From Herbaspirillum sp. (GTDB lineage Bacteria > Pseudomonadota > Gammaproteobacteria > Burkholderiales > Burkholderiaceae_D), in contig JAQGLY010000028.1 in assembly GCA_028292625.1 (NCBI GenBank), positions 1-43,347 on the forward strand: DNA of 43,347 nucleotides. The letters run 5' to 3'. The translations under genes were made by a program, and so were the position numbers. Below, one piece after another: positions 32,425-41,416 of the stretch; position 1 is the stretch's first letter; each line of letters begins with the position of its first letter. The notes beneath the pieces are model-generated. The model made no database searches. It had not been told where the DNA came from and worked only from the letters and a program-made list of their open reading frames with translations.

Positions 32425-34983
32425 CTATACCCCCTGACTGACCGGGGCGCTCAACGGCGTAAAGAAGCGCCGCGCCAGTTCATCGGAGATGCCCGACACC
32501 GCATTGATCAGCTCGTGCATCAATTGCAGCAGGCGCGTATCGGCGTCGGCAACGAACAGCGAATCGCGGTCGAAATCCTTCAATTCAAAGGCCTCCAGTT
32601 TGGCCTGCAACGCCATCGGCGCCTCCACGCTTTGCAAGCTCAAATGCGGCGCGACCCCGCCGGCATAGGTCCGCAACATGCCCAGTTGAAATGCGATGGA
32701 ATGCGGATTGCCGCTATCGAAAATCAGCAGATGTAGCACCGGCAACCATTCCGGCAGCCGGCGATAGCGCACCCGATAGGTGACGATGCTGCTGGCCGCT
32801 TCCAGCAGCCATTGCAGGGCCAGGTTGCGGCGCTGCGGCGGCAGCACCAGGAAGTGTGAAAACAGGCCGGCGATATGAATGATGCGTTCGATATGCCGCC
32901 CCAGCATCAGGAAATGCCAGCCTTCGTCGCGCGTCATGTCGTCCAATGCGTGTCCGGCCAGCCCGGCGCAGGCGCCGATCACGTTATTCAGAATGGTCAG
33001 CGCCGCCGCCTGCGTCAACACGGCGCCCGGCGCCGCTTCCGGAATCAGCGACGGCATGCGGTTCAGGGCCTGCCAGTTGTCCAGCGACAAATGTTCGCGC
33101 ACCTGGTAACCGCATTGATGCAGCCGGCGCAGATTATTGGCGATGCCCAGCGCCGTCGAGCGGTTGACGATGGCGGCGGTCAGATTCTGTTGCAATGCGC
33201 CCGGCGACGGGCGCGCCGATGCGGTCAGCGCCGGCATGTCGACGCCCAGTCCGGCGCAGGTTTCACATGCCGCATACAAGGTTTCGCGGCTATCGGCCTG
33301 GATGTCGTTGATGCGCTGTAGCGTGCTGCGCAACAATTGCGCGATTTTGTCCGTGCGTTCCGCGTAACGGCCCATCCAGAACAGGTTTTCGCCCGCGTGC
33401 GACGAAATATCGATGCTGCCGCGAATCACGTCGGCCGCCACCGGGACGGTATCGAAAAAACGCCGCCGCGGCGCGCCCGATATCGGAGCCGAAACGTCGG
33501 CAGCACTGTCGGCCGGCGCTGTGCCGAGCACCCATACATCCTTGCTGGCGCCGCCCTGCTGCATCGATACCACATCCTTGCGCTGCCGCGGCGCAACCCG
33601 CGTCAGCCCGCCAGGCATCACGCAATAACCGCCGTCGGCCCGCGCCACCGCGAACACGCGCAGACTCACCGCGCGGCTCATCAGGCGGTACTCGCCGCTG
33701 CGCGACAAAACGGGTGCCTGCGACAGGCGCACCCATTCCTGCGCCACGTAGGCATGCGGCTGCGCATGCAGGCTGTCGATCAGCCGGGCGCGCGCCGCGG
33801 CGTTGAGCGTATAGCCGAACACCGGCTCGTGCCGCATCGATGAGAAAGCCGGCACGATCACCAGTTTTTCCAGATGCTCGATGGTGTACGCCAGCGCCGG
33901 TTTTTCGCCGCACCACCAGGACGCCACCGACGGCAGCGCCAGCGGCTGTCCCAGCAGGCGCTGGCTGATCGCGGGCAGGAATCCATGCAGCGCGCTGGAT
34001 TCGACCACGCTGCTGCCCAGCGCGTTGGAGATCAGCACATTGCCCAGCCGCGCCGCCTGTACCAGTCCCGGCACGCCCAGCGCCGAGTCGGAGCGCAGTT
34101 CCAGCGGATCGCAATAATTGTCGTCGAGCCGGCGCAAAATCACGTGAACGCGGCGCAGGCCGCCTATGGTTTTCAGATACGCCATGTCGCCGCGCACGGT
34201 GAGGTCGTTGCCTTCCACCAGCGGAAAACCCAGCGTATGCGCCAGAAATGCGTGTTCGGAATAGGTTTCGTTGTATGGACCGGGCGTCAGCAGCACGATC
34301 AGCGGCGCTTCGCCGTCTTCGGTGCCCGGCGCCAGCTGCGCCAGACTGTCGCGCATGGTGTCGAAATACTCGCGCAGCGATCGCACGCGCATGCCGGCCA
34401 TGGCGTCGGGCAAGGCGCGCGCCATGATTTGCCGGTTCTGCAATGCATAACCGGCGCCGGACGGGCCTTGCGCACGATCGGCCACGGCCCACCACTGGCC
34501 GTCCGGCGAGCGCGCCAGGTCGATCGCATACAAATGCAGATGCACGCCGCCCGGCGGCGCGATGCCGCGGCAGGGCCATAAATAGCCGTGCTGGCCGAAC
34601 ACCAGCGCCGGCGGCAGCAATCCCTCGGCCAGCAAAGTCTGTGACCCATACACGTCCGCCAGCACCGCGTTGAGCAAGGCGGCGCGCTGCGCCACCGCCG
34701 CGCTCAGCGTGCGCCATTCTTCGGCGGCAATGATTTGCGGCAGCAGATCGAGCTCCCACGGCCGCGTCGCGCCTTTCGGATCCGCATACACGTTGTAAGT
34801 CACGCCGTCGGCGGCGATCGCGTCGCGCACTTCGCGCGCGCGGCGGCGCAGAGTTTCCGGCGGCAGATGCTGCAACCCGTCGATCAGCGCGCGCCAATGC
34901 GGACGCAACTCGCCGTCGTCGGCCAGCATCTCATCGTAGCGATCCGCTTCGGTCGGGTAGGTTTCGAGCAAACGCCGGTACAT
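32425..34983 (-). CDS. Fusion of circularly permuted ATP-grasp and alpha-E domains
   Basis: An 852-residue protein. Residues about 1-490 form a circularly permuted ATP-grasp (CP-ATP-grasp type), with LTPGPYNETYSEHAFLAH, LVEGNDLTVRGDMAYLKT, RRLDDNYCDPLELR, and QGGASKDVWVLG at its end. Residues about 525-845 form an alpha-E domain (GENLFWMGRYAERTDKIAQLLR ... GWHFLMLGRHIERI). The same two domains occur as separate proteins on the plus strand (38852-41273). ATP-grasp enzymes ligate carboxylates to amines; these have been proposed to make peptides or tag amines. The start at 34983 has AGGA upstream; an in-frame ATG at 35040 would lack one. It is the middle gene of the minus arm. Confidence 0.88.
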   Translation of the reverse strand: MYRRLLETYPTEADRYDEMLADDGELRPHWRALIDGLQHLPPETLRRRAREVRDAIAADGVTYNVYADPKGATRPWELDLLPQIIAAEEWRTLSAAVAQRAALLNAVLADVYGSQTLLAEGLLPPALVFGQHGYLWPCRGIAPPGGVHLHLYAIDLARSPDGQWWAVADRAQGPSGAGYALQNRQIMARALPDAMAGMRVRSLREYFDTMRDSLAQLAPGTEDGEAPLIVLLTPGPYNETYSEHAFLAHTLGFPLVEGNDLTVRGDMAYLKTIGGLRRVHVILRRLDDNYCDPLELRSDSALGVPGLVQAARLGNVLISNALGSSVVESSALHGFLPAISQRLLGQPLALPSVASWWCGEKPALAYTIEHLEKLVIVPAFSSMRHEPVFGYTLNAAARARLIDSLHAQPHAYVAQEWVRLSQAPVLSRSGEYRLMSRAVSLRVFAVARADGGYCVMPGGLTRVAPRQRKDVVSMQQGGASKDVWVLGTAPADSAADVSAPISGAPRRRFFDTVPVAADVIRGSIDISSHAGENLFWMGRYAERTDKIAQLLRSTLQRINDIQADSRETLYAACETCAGLGVDMPALTASARPSPGALQQNLTAAIVNRSTALGIANNLRRLHQCGYQVREHLSLDNWQALNRMPSLIPEAAPGAVLTQAAALTILNNVIGACAGLAGHALDDMTRDEGWHFLMLGRHIERIIHIAGLFSHFLVLPPQRRNLALQWLLEAASSIVTYRVRYRRLPEWLPVLHLLIFDSGNPHSIAFQLGMLRTYAGGVAPHLSLQSVEAPMALQAKLEAFELKDFDRDSLFVADADTRLLQLMHELINAVSGISDELARRFFTPLSAPVSQGV

Positions 34984-35065
34984 AAATGTCCTATTCCTGC
35001 GAAGGAGACGGCCCACTGCATGGGATGAATGGGAATGCATCCGCCCATTGCTGCGCCGAATCCCG

Positions 35066-35083
35066 GGGCCTGTTCACAGGCCC
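35066..35083. repeat. Short palindrome GGGCCTGT-TC-ACAGGCCC
   Basis: Perfect 8-bp arms around TC, lying in the 121-bp gap between two genes of the minus arm. A near copy is at 42412-42431, after the plus arm. Confidence 0.7.
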
Positions 35084-35104
35084 TAGCTTGGGCATCGGTT
35101 TCCG

Positions 35105-38100
35105 TTAAAAGTTACGCAAGTCTAACGTAAATGGAAATTCGATCGACGCGCGCGCCGGCTGCACTTCCATGTTGCCCGGCGTGTGATCCAGCCGGAAAAA
35201 GCGCGCCAGACGCCGGCTTTCCGCTTCGAAGGCGTTGACCGGGAAAGTGTCGTAGCTGCGGCCGCCCGGATGCACCACGTGATAGCGGCAGCCGCCCAGG
35301 CTGCGCTGGCTCCAGGTGTCGACCAGATCGAAGGTCAGCGGCGCGTCGATGCCGATGGTCGGGTGCAGCGCCGAAAACGGTTGCCATGCGCGATAACGCA
35401 CGCCGCCGACGAATTCGCCGACGCGGCCGGTGGCCTGCAGCGGCACCGCTACCCCGTTGCAGGTCAGCACGTAGCGATCCGGCGCCATGCCGGTGAGCGT
35501 GACCTGCAGGCGCTCCAGCGATGAATCGACGTAGCGCGCGGTGCCGCCGGAGCGGTTTTCTTCGCCCAGCACATGCCACGGCTCCAGCGCGGTGCGCAAT
35601 TCCACCGTCGCGCCGCGCACCGAGAAATCGCCGATTTTGGGGAAGCGGAATTCGAAATGCGGCGCGAACCAGTCGGCCTGCATCGGATAACCGGCCTGTT
35701 GCATTTCATCCATGATGTCGCTGAAATCTTGCCAGATGAAATGCGGCAGCATGAAGCGGTCATGCAATTCGGTGCCCCAGCGCGCCAGCCGGGCCGGTTT
35801 GTACGGCGTTTTCCAGAACCGCGCCACCAGCGCGCGCAGCAGCAATTGCTGGGTCAGGCTCATGCGCTCATGCGGCGGCATTTCGAAGGCGCGCAGTTCC
35901 AGCAGGCCGAGACGGCCGGTGCTGCTGTCCGGCGAATACAGTTTGTCGATGCAGAACTCGGCGCGATGCGTATTGCCGGTAACGTCGATCAACAGATTGC
36001 GCAGCAGCCGATCGGTGATCCATGGCGCGCAGCCGTCGGCGCGATCCTTTTGCTGCAGCTTTTCCATTTCGGCAAAGGCCAGTTCGATTTCCGGGATGGC
36101 GTCGTTGCGCGCTTCGTCAAAGCGCGGCGACTGCGAGGTCGGGCCGATGAACATCCCGGAAAACAGATAGGACAGCGACGGATGGTTATGCCAGTAGGAA
36201 ATCAGGCTGCGCAACAGATCGGGACGGCGCAGGAACGGCGAATCGCCGGTGGTCGCGCCGCCCATCACCAGATGATTGCCGCCGCCGGTGCCGGAATGAT
36301 GGCCGTCGAGCATGAATTTTTCGGTGGTCAGGCGCAGCTGGCGCGCTGCCTGGTACAGATATTCGGTGCCGGCCACCATGTCGCCCCAGCTGTGCGCCGG
36401 CTGGATGTTGACTTCGATGACGCCGGGATCGGGCGTGACGCTGAATTTTCGCATACGCGGATCGGGCGGCGGTTCGGCGCCTTCGATCAGCACCGGCTGC
36501 TGCAATGCGCCCGCCACGGTTTCCATCGCCGTCACCAATTGCAGATATTGCTCCAGCTTGGACAGCGGCGGCATGAACAGGTACAGCACGCCGCTGCGCA
36601 CTTCGGCGCATACGGCGGTGCGCGTGATCCAATCGGCCGATTCGTCTTTTTTGGGCATGCGCTGCGCCGGCGTTGGCGTGGCGGCGTCGATTTGCGCAGG
36701 GACGGGATCCGGCAGCTCGGCAAAATCCTGCGTCGGGTCCTGCGGATAAATGGTGGGATAGGCCGTGCTTTCCAGCCACGGCAGCGAATCCAGCGGCAGC
36801 CGGTAACCGATCGCCGAATCGCCGGGAATCAGATAGCACTGCTCGCCGCGCAAATACCAGCCGCCGCTCTGCCAGCCGCTGTCATCCGGCTTGTACGACA
36901 GCGGCAGCACATACCCGCTGGGTTCGGCCAAGCCTTGCGCAAACACGCGCGTCAGCCTGGCGCGCTCCATCGCATCGTCCAGCCGCGCATCGGCGACTTC
37001 CATATTGACCGGCAAGCGGCGTTCGCGCCACAGGTAATACATCGCGTCTTCAAAGGCGGGAAATACGTGGTCGGCGTTCAGGCTCAGTTCGACCGCCAGC
37101 AGACGTAAAAAGCGTTCGCCCAGCGCGGGATCGGACTCGGCAGCGGCGGCGCTGGCCGCGGTTTCGTCGGCGATCAGCGCGGGATCGTTCCAGATCGGTT
37201 TGCCGTCGCGCCGCCAATAGCAATTCAGCGCCCAGCGCGGCAGTTGCTCGCCCGGGTACCATTTTCCCTGGCCGAAATGCGGCAGCCCCCGCGCCGCGTA
37301 TTTGTCGCGCAGCAAGCGATACAGCGCTTCAGCCAGCGGTTTCTTGGTCGGTCCGCTGGCGGCAGTGTTCCACTCTTCCAGATCCGGGTGGTCCAACGAG
37401 ACGAAGGTCGGCTCGCCGCCCATCGTCAAACGGACGTCCAGCGCATCCAGATCGTCGTCGATGACATGGCCGAGTTGTTCGATCTCCTGCCAGCAGGCTT
37501 CCGAATACGGTTTGGTCACGCGCGGCGCTTCCCAGATGCGGGCGACCTGCATGCTGTGTTCGAACCTGACTTCGGCCGGCTCGACCATGCCGCTGACCGG
37601 CGCGGCCGAGGACGGCTCCGGCGTACACGACAGCGGAATATGGCCTTCGCCGGCAAACAGTCCGGAGGTCGGGTCCAGACCGACCCAGCCGGCGCCCGGC
37701 AAATACACTTCGCACCATGCATGCAGATCGGTGAAATCGGCCTTCGGGCCGGACGGCCCGTCCAGCGAGGCCCGGTCGGCCTTCAATTGAATCAGGTATC
37801 CCGACACGAATCGCGCCGCCAGCCCCAGATGCCGCAAGGCCTGCACCAGCAGCCATGAGGTATCGCGGCAGGAACCCGAACCCAGGCCGAGCGTCTGTTC
37901 CGGCGTTTGCACGCCCGGCTCCATCCGGATGGTGTAAGCAATGCGTTGCGCCAGCCGCTGATTGAGCGCCACCAGAAAATCCTCGCTGCGCATGGCGGCG
38001 CGCGGCGTCTCGTCCAGAAACGTTTGCAACAGCGGTGAAACCGGTAATGTGATGCGATACGGGGCCAGCTCGTTTTGCAGCTCCGGCGCATAGGAAAAAG

Positions 38101-38407
38101 GGAATTTCTCGGCGTACGGCTCCAGAAAGAAATCGAAGGGATTGATGACCGATATTTCCACCACCAGATCGACCTCGATGCGAAATTCATCGGTCTTTTC
38201 CGGAAATACCAGACGCGCCAGATAATTGGCCTGCGGATCCTGCTGCCAATTGATGAAATGCGGCTCTGGAAGTACCCGCAGCGAGTAGCTGAGAATGCGC
38301 GAACGGCAATGCGGCGCGGGTCGCAGGCGAATGGTCTGCGGGCCGAGTTGAATCGCATGGTCGTAACGGTAACTGGTGACGTGATTCAGCGCTACGTGTA
38401 TCGACAT
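35105..38407 (-). CDS. Transglutaminase-amidoligase fusion (DUF2126)
   Basis: An 1100-residue protein, first gene of the minus arm. The N-terminal transglutaminase part (about 1-260) has Cys180 (LGSGSCRDTSWLL), His229 (DLHAWCEVY) and Asp245 (LDPTSG). The remaining ~800 residues are DUF2126, related to glutamine-synthetase-like COOH-NH2 ligases; visible landmarks are DDDLDALDVRLTMGGEPTFVS, GVIEVNIQPAHSWGDM and DGHHSGTGGGNHLVMGG, the latter a probable nucleotide/metal site. The protein could thus both build and cut amide bonds. AGGGG lies 8 bases before the ATG. A sigma-54 type promoter facing this gene lies at 38613-38629. Confidence 0.9.
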   Translation of the reverse strand: MSIHVALNHVTSYRYDHAIQLGPQTIRLRPAPHCRSRILSYSLRVLPEPHFINWQQDPQANYLARLVFPEKTDEFRIEVDLVVEISVINPFDFFLEPYAEKFPFSYAPELQNELAPYRITLPVSPLLQTFLDETPRAAMRSEDFLVALNQRLAQRIAYTIRMEPGVQTPEQTLGLGSGSCRDTSWLLVQALRHLGLAARFVSGYLIQLKADRASLDGPSGPKADFTDLHAWCEVYLPGAGWVGLDPTSGLFAGEGHIPLSCTPEPSSAAPVSGMVEPAEVRFEHSMQVARIWEAPRVTKPYSEACWQEIEQLGHVIDDDLDALDVRLTMGGEPTFVSLDHPDLEEWNTAASGPTKKPLAEALYRLLRDKYAARGLPHFGQGKWYPGEQLPRWALNCYWRRDGKPIWNDPALIADETAASAAAAESDPALGERFLRLLAVELSLNADHVFPAFEDAMYYLWRERRLPVNMEVADARLDDAMERARLTRVFAQGLAEPSGYVLPLSYKPDDSGWQSGGWYLRGEQCYLIPGDSAIGYRLPLDSLPWLESTAYPTIYPQDPTQDFAELPDPVPAQIDAATPTPAQRMPKKDESADWITRTAVCAEVRSGVLYLFMPPLSKLEQYLQLVTAMETVAGALQQPVLIEGAEPPPDPRMRKFSVTPDPGVIEVNIQPAHSWGDMVAGTEYLYQAARQLRLTTEKFMLDGHHSGTGGGNHLVMGGATTGDSPFLRRPDLLRSLISYWHNHPSLSYLFSGMFIGPTSQSPRFDEARNDAIPEIELAFAEMEKLQQKDRADGCAPWITDRLLRNLLIDVTGNTHRAEFCIDKLYSPDSSTGRLGLLELRAFEMPPHERMSLTQQLLLRALVARFWKTPYKPARLARWGTELHDRFMLPHFIWQDFSDIMDEMQQAGYPMQADWFAPHFEFRFPKIGDFSVRGATVELRTALEPWHVLGEENRSGGTARYVDSSLERLQVTLTGMAPDRYVLTCNGVAVPLQATGRVGEFVGGVRYRAWQPFSALHPTIGIDAPLTFDLVDTWSQRSLGGCRYHVVHPGGRSYDTFPVNAFEAESRRLARFFRLDHTPGNMEVQPARASIEFPFTLDLRNF

Positions 38408-38440
38408 GGATGTCCCCTAAGAACGTCAATCAGATTTCCA

Positions 38441-38457
38441 TGCACCACAACAGTGCG
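38441..38457. promoter_or_regulatory. NtrC-like enhancer box
   Basis: TGCACC-ACAAC-AGTGCG matches the NtrC site TGCACC-N5-GGTGCA in 10 of 12 fixed positions. It lies 34 bases upstream of the DUF2126 start codon and about 230 bases upstream of the plus-strand sigma-54 promoter. Use as an enhancer is inference. Confidence 0.4.
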
Positions 38458-38612
38458 ATCTCTCTTTGTATGGAATCCCGCAATTCGAGCGGTCCGCCAC
38501 CGGCGCCCATGCGGCGCAACAGTCAAAACCGCTTAATCATTTATTGCCGGAGCCTTTATCGGAAAACGCGGGCGCCGCGGTCTGTATCGGTCAATTATTA
38601 TTTTGTTTCAAA

Positions 38613-38629
38613 TGCAATTGTCATGCCAC
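38613..38629 (-). promoter_or_regulatory. Sigma-54 promoter facing the minus arm
   Basis: On the minus strand: GTGGCATGACAATTGCA. Against the consensus YTGGCACG-N4-TTGCW it has TGGCA, G, and TTGCA in place with GG-N10-GC spacing exact; only the C of CACG is T. Predicted start about 38602, leaving a leader of roughly 195 bases to the ATG at 38407. Confidence 0.6.
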
Positions 38630-38632
38630 GCG

Positions 38633-38655
38633 TTACAGTGCATGCTGGACTGCAA
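38633..38655. promoter_or_regulatory. Inverted repeat between the two sigma-54 promoters
   Basis: TTACAGT-N9-ACTGCAA: the bases TT-CAGT and ACTG-AA are symmetric around a 9-base centre. It is placed between the divergent promoters and could be bound by a regulator acting on both. Confidence 0.35.
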
Positions 38656-38687
38656 TAATCAATAGTAACGCAGCGCAAAGCGAAACT

Positions 38688-38704
38688 CTGGCACGCCCCT
38701 TGCA
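38688..38704 (+). promoter_or_regulatory. Sigma-54 promoter facing the plus arm
   Basis: CTGGCACGCCCCTTGCA is a full match to YTGGCACG-N4-TTGCW, with GG at 38690-38691 and GC at 38702-38703 (10 bases between). Predicted start about 38715, leader about 137 bases to the ATP-grasp start at 38852. Full-consensus sites of this kind are rare by chance. Confidence 0.8.
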
Positions 38705-38851
38705 AGCGGATATTGCGAACCCTGCACGCATCGCGACGCGAATCCAATGATGTAAAGCAATAATCCGGAACGCGGACCCGATCGCCAATGGAAAAATACG
38801 GCAGAAATGCACGATGCCGAATAAACAGGACGCCAACCGACGAGCCAATTT

Positions 38852-40267
38852 ATGCCAAATTTTTTCGATGAGATGTACGCCGGCGACACCAGCGCAGCGC
38901 GTTCGCATTATGAGGAATTCTCGGCCTGGCAGAGCGCGCAAAGCGCCGAAACGATACGGCGCAAACGGGCCGAAGCGGACATCATTTTCCGCCGCGTCGG
39001 CATCACGTTCGCAGTCTATGGCAACGACGCCGGCACCGAACGCCTGATCCCGTTCGACATCATCCCGCGCATCATCCACGCCGCCGAATGGCGCAAACTG
39101 GAAGCCGGCCTGGTCCAGCGCGTCAAGGCGCTGAACATGTTCATCCACGACATCTACCACGGCCAGCGCATCATCGCGGCGGGCGTGATTCCGCCGGAAC
39201 AGATCTACCGCAACGCGCAGTACCGGCCCGAAATGCAGGACGTATCGGTGGCGTCCGATATCTACGCGCATATCGCGGGCGTCGATATCGTGCGCGCCGG
39301 CGAAGGCGACTTCTATGTGCTGGAAGACAATCTGCGCGTGCCGTCCGGCGTGTCGTACATGCTGGAAAACCGCAAGATGATGATGCGGCTGTTTCCGGAG
39401 CTGTTCATCCGTCACAAGATCGCGCCGGTCGATCATTATCCGGATCTGCTGCTCGACAATCTGCGTTCGGTGGCGCCGGTCGGCGTCACCGATCCGCTGG
39501 TGGTGGTGATGACGCCGGGCATGTATAACTCGGCCTATTTCGAACACGCTTTCCTGGCCCAGCAAATGGGCGTCGAACTGGTGGAAGGCAAGGATCTGTT
39601 CGTGCGCGACAGTGCGGTCTACATGCGCACCACGCGCGGGCCGAAACGGGTCGACGTGATTTATCGCCGCATCGACGACGACTATCTGGACCCGCTGGCG
39701 TTCCGCGCCGACTCGTCGCTCGGCGTGCCGGGCCTGCTGTCGGCATACCGCGCCGGCAACGTGACGCTGGCCAATGCGATCGGCACCGGCGTGGCCGACG
39801 ACAAATCGATTTATCCGTTCGTGCCGGACATGATCAAGTTTTACTTGACCGAAGAACCGATTCTCAACAATGTCCCGACTTACCAGTGTCGCAAAGCGGA
39901 CGATCTGGCGTATACGCTGGCGAACCTTGCGCACCTGGTGGTCAAGGAAGTCCATGGCGCCGGCGGCTACGGCATGCTGGTCGGCCCGGCATCGACCAAA
40001 CAGGAAATCGAAGACTTCCGCCAGCGTATCCTGGCCAAGCCCGACGGCTACATCGCCCAGCCGACGCTGGCGCTGTCGACCTGCCCGACCTATGTAGACG
40101 CCGGCATCGCGCCGCGCCATCTGGACTTGCGTCCGTTCGTCCTGTCGGGCAAGACCGTGTCGATGGTGCGCGGCGGACTGACGCGGGTAGCGCTGAAAGA
40201 AGGCTCGCTGGTGGTCAACTCGTCGCAGGGCGGCGGCACCAAAGACACCTGGATTCTGGAGAAATAA
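38852..40267 (+). CDS. Stand-alone circularly permuted ATP-grasp protein
   Basis: A 471-residue enzyme, first gene of the plus arm. It begins MPNFFDEMYAG, the usual start of this family, and carries FYVLEDNLRVPSGVSYML, VVVMTPGMYNSAYFEHAFLA, LVEGKDLFVRDSAVYMRT, VDVIYRRIDDDYLDPLAFR and, at the end, SSQGGGTKDTWIL, the ATP-grasp nucleotide- and metal-binding pattern. It parallels the N-terminal half of the fused protein at 32425-34983 in each of these blocks (e.g. RRIDDDYLDP against RRLDDNYCDP). It probably ligates a carboxylate to an amine, using ATP. No good ribosome site is seen; the next gene starts 1 base after its stop. Confidence 0.9.
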   Translation: MPNFFDEMYAGDTSAARSHYEEFSAWQSAQSAETIRRKRAEADIIFRRVGITFAVYGNDAGTERLIPFDIIPRIIHAAEWRKLEAGLVQRVKALNMFIHDIYHGQRIIAAGVIPPEQIYRNAQYRPEMQDVSVASDIYAHIAGVDIVRAGEGDFYVLEDNLRVPSGVSYMLENRKMMMRLFPELFIRHKIAPVDHYPDLLLDNLRSVAPVGVTDPLVVVMTPGMYNSAYFEHAFLAQQMGVELVEGKDLFVRDSAVYMRTTRGPKRVDVIYRRIDDDYLDPLAFRADSSLGVPGLLSAYRAGNVTLANAIGTGVADDKSIYPFVPDMIKFYLTEEPILNNVPTYQCRKADDLAYTLANLAHLVVKEVHGAGGYGMLVGPASTKQEIEDFRQRILAKPDGYIAQPTLALSTCPTYVDAGIAPRHLDLRPFVLSGKTVSMVRGGLTRVALKEGSLVVNSSQGGGTKDTWILEK

Positions 40268-40268
40268 T

Positions 40269-41273
40269 ATGCTGAGCCGCACCGCCGACCATTTGTTCTG
40301 GATGGCGCGCTACACCGAGCGCGCTGAAAACACCGCCCGCATGCTCGACGTGCATGTGCAGACCGGCTTGCTGCCGCAATCGGTCGAACACGCCGAACAA
40401 GGCTGGCGCGCGATTCTCGGCATTTCCGAGCTGCAGAGCGAATTCGACCTCAAATACGATGCGCTGACGCAGAAGGACGTCATCGATTTCATGGTGCGCG
40501 ACCCCGGCAATCCGTCGTCGATCGCCTCCTGCCTGAAACAGGCGCGCGAAAACGCCCGCGCCGTGCGCGGCGCGCTGACCACCGAGGCCTGGGAAATCCA
40601 GAACGCCACCTGGCTGAAATTGGAAAGCTATCTGAAAACCGACGCACTGGAACAGAACCCGACCGACTTTTTCGATTGGGTCAAGCATCGCTCGCACCTC
40701 TCGCGCGGCGTTACCATCGGCACCATGCTGATCGACGAAGCCTTTCATTTCATCCGGCTCGGCACCTTTCTGGAGCGCTCCGACAACACGGCGCGCATCA
40801 TCGACGTCAAGTTTCACGAGGCCACGCAAAAACAGCAGCGGAAATCGCAGCTGCAAAGCCAAAGTCAAAGCCAGGGCGGCGAAGAACTCGCCGAAGAATC
40901 GGAAAACCCTATCGATTTCTACTACTGGGCGGCGCTGCTGCGCTCGGTATCCGGTTTCGAGATTTACCGCCGCGTCTATCGCGACATCATCACGCCCGCC
41001 CGCGTGGCCGAGCTGCTGATCCTGCGCGCCGACATGCCGCGCTCGCTGCTGGGCTGCATGGGGCAGGTGGTCGAGAACCTGGATAAAATCGGCAACGACG
41101 CGTCGGCCGATACCGAGCGCTTCGCCGGGCGCCTGCACGCCGATCTGCGCTTCAATCAGATCCAGAACATTCTGGACGATGGTCTGCATGTGTTTTTGAC
41201 GCTGTTCTTGAAGCGGATTTTTGAGTTGGGGAACCGGATCAGCAAGGACTTTCTGGTGCCGTTGGCAGACTGA
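40269..41273 (+). CDS. Alpha-E domain protein
   Basis: A 334-residue, mostly helical protein (alpha-E family). The conserved start MLSRTADHLFWMARYTERAENTARML and the repeat of the same theme LIDEAFHFIRLGTFLERSDNTARII are both present: each pairs a W/F-x-x-R-Y/G with an E-R-x-x-N-T-A-R. A polar Gln/Lys/Ser-rich loop (about 185-210) separates two halves. The family always occurs with CP-ATP-grasp proteins and its function is unknown; a substrate carrier or scaffold role is a guess. GGAG of the preceding gene's last codons is the ribosome site. Confidence 0.9.
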   Translation: MLSRTADHLFWMARYTERAENTARMLDVHVQTGLLPQSVEHAEQGWRAILGISELQSEFDLKYDALTQKDVIDFMVRDPGNPSSIASCLKQARENARAVRGALTTEAWEIQNATWLKLESYLKTDALEQNPTDFFDWVKHRSHLSRGVTIGTMLIDEAFHFIRLGTFLERSDNTARIIDVKFHEATQKQQRKSQLQSQSQSQGGEELAEESENPIDFYYWAALLRSVSGFEIYRRVYRDIITPARVAELLILRADMPRSLLGCMGQVVENLDKIGNDASADTERFAGRLHADLRFNQIQNILDDGLHVFLTLFLKRIFELGNRISKDFLVPLAD

Positions 41274-41416
41274 TGGCCGATGCCGGCGCGATGCGCTGCG
41301 TGGCGCTCATGCGCTGTCCCACTGACGCGACACACCGGCTGCCGTGCCGCGAGCGATGGATATTTAACGGCGCGTTCCTGTAAAATATCGGCTTTCGCCC
41401 CCCCTTTTCCGACATC

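Noticed and set aside
38633..40282. 549-codon minus-strand frame opposite the ATP-grasp gene
   Set aside because: Composition typical of an antisense shadow; the plus frame has the full ATP-grasp pattern and fits the operon.
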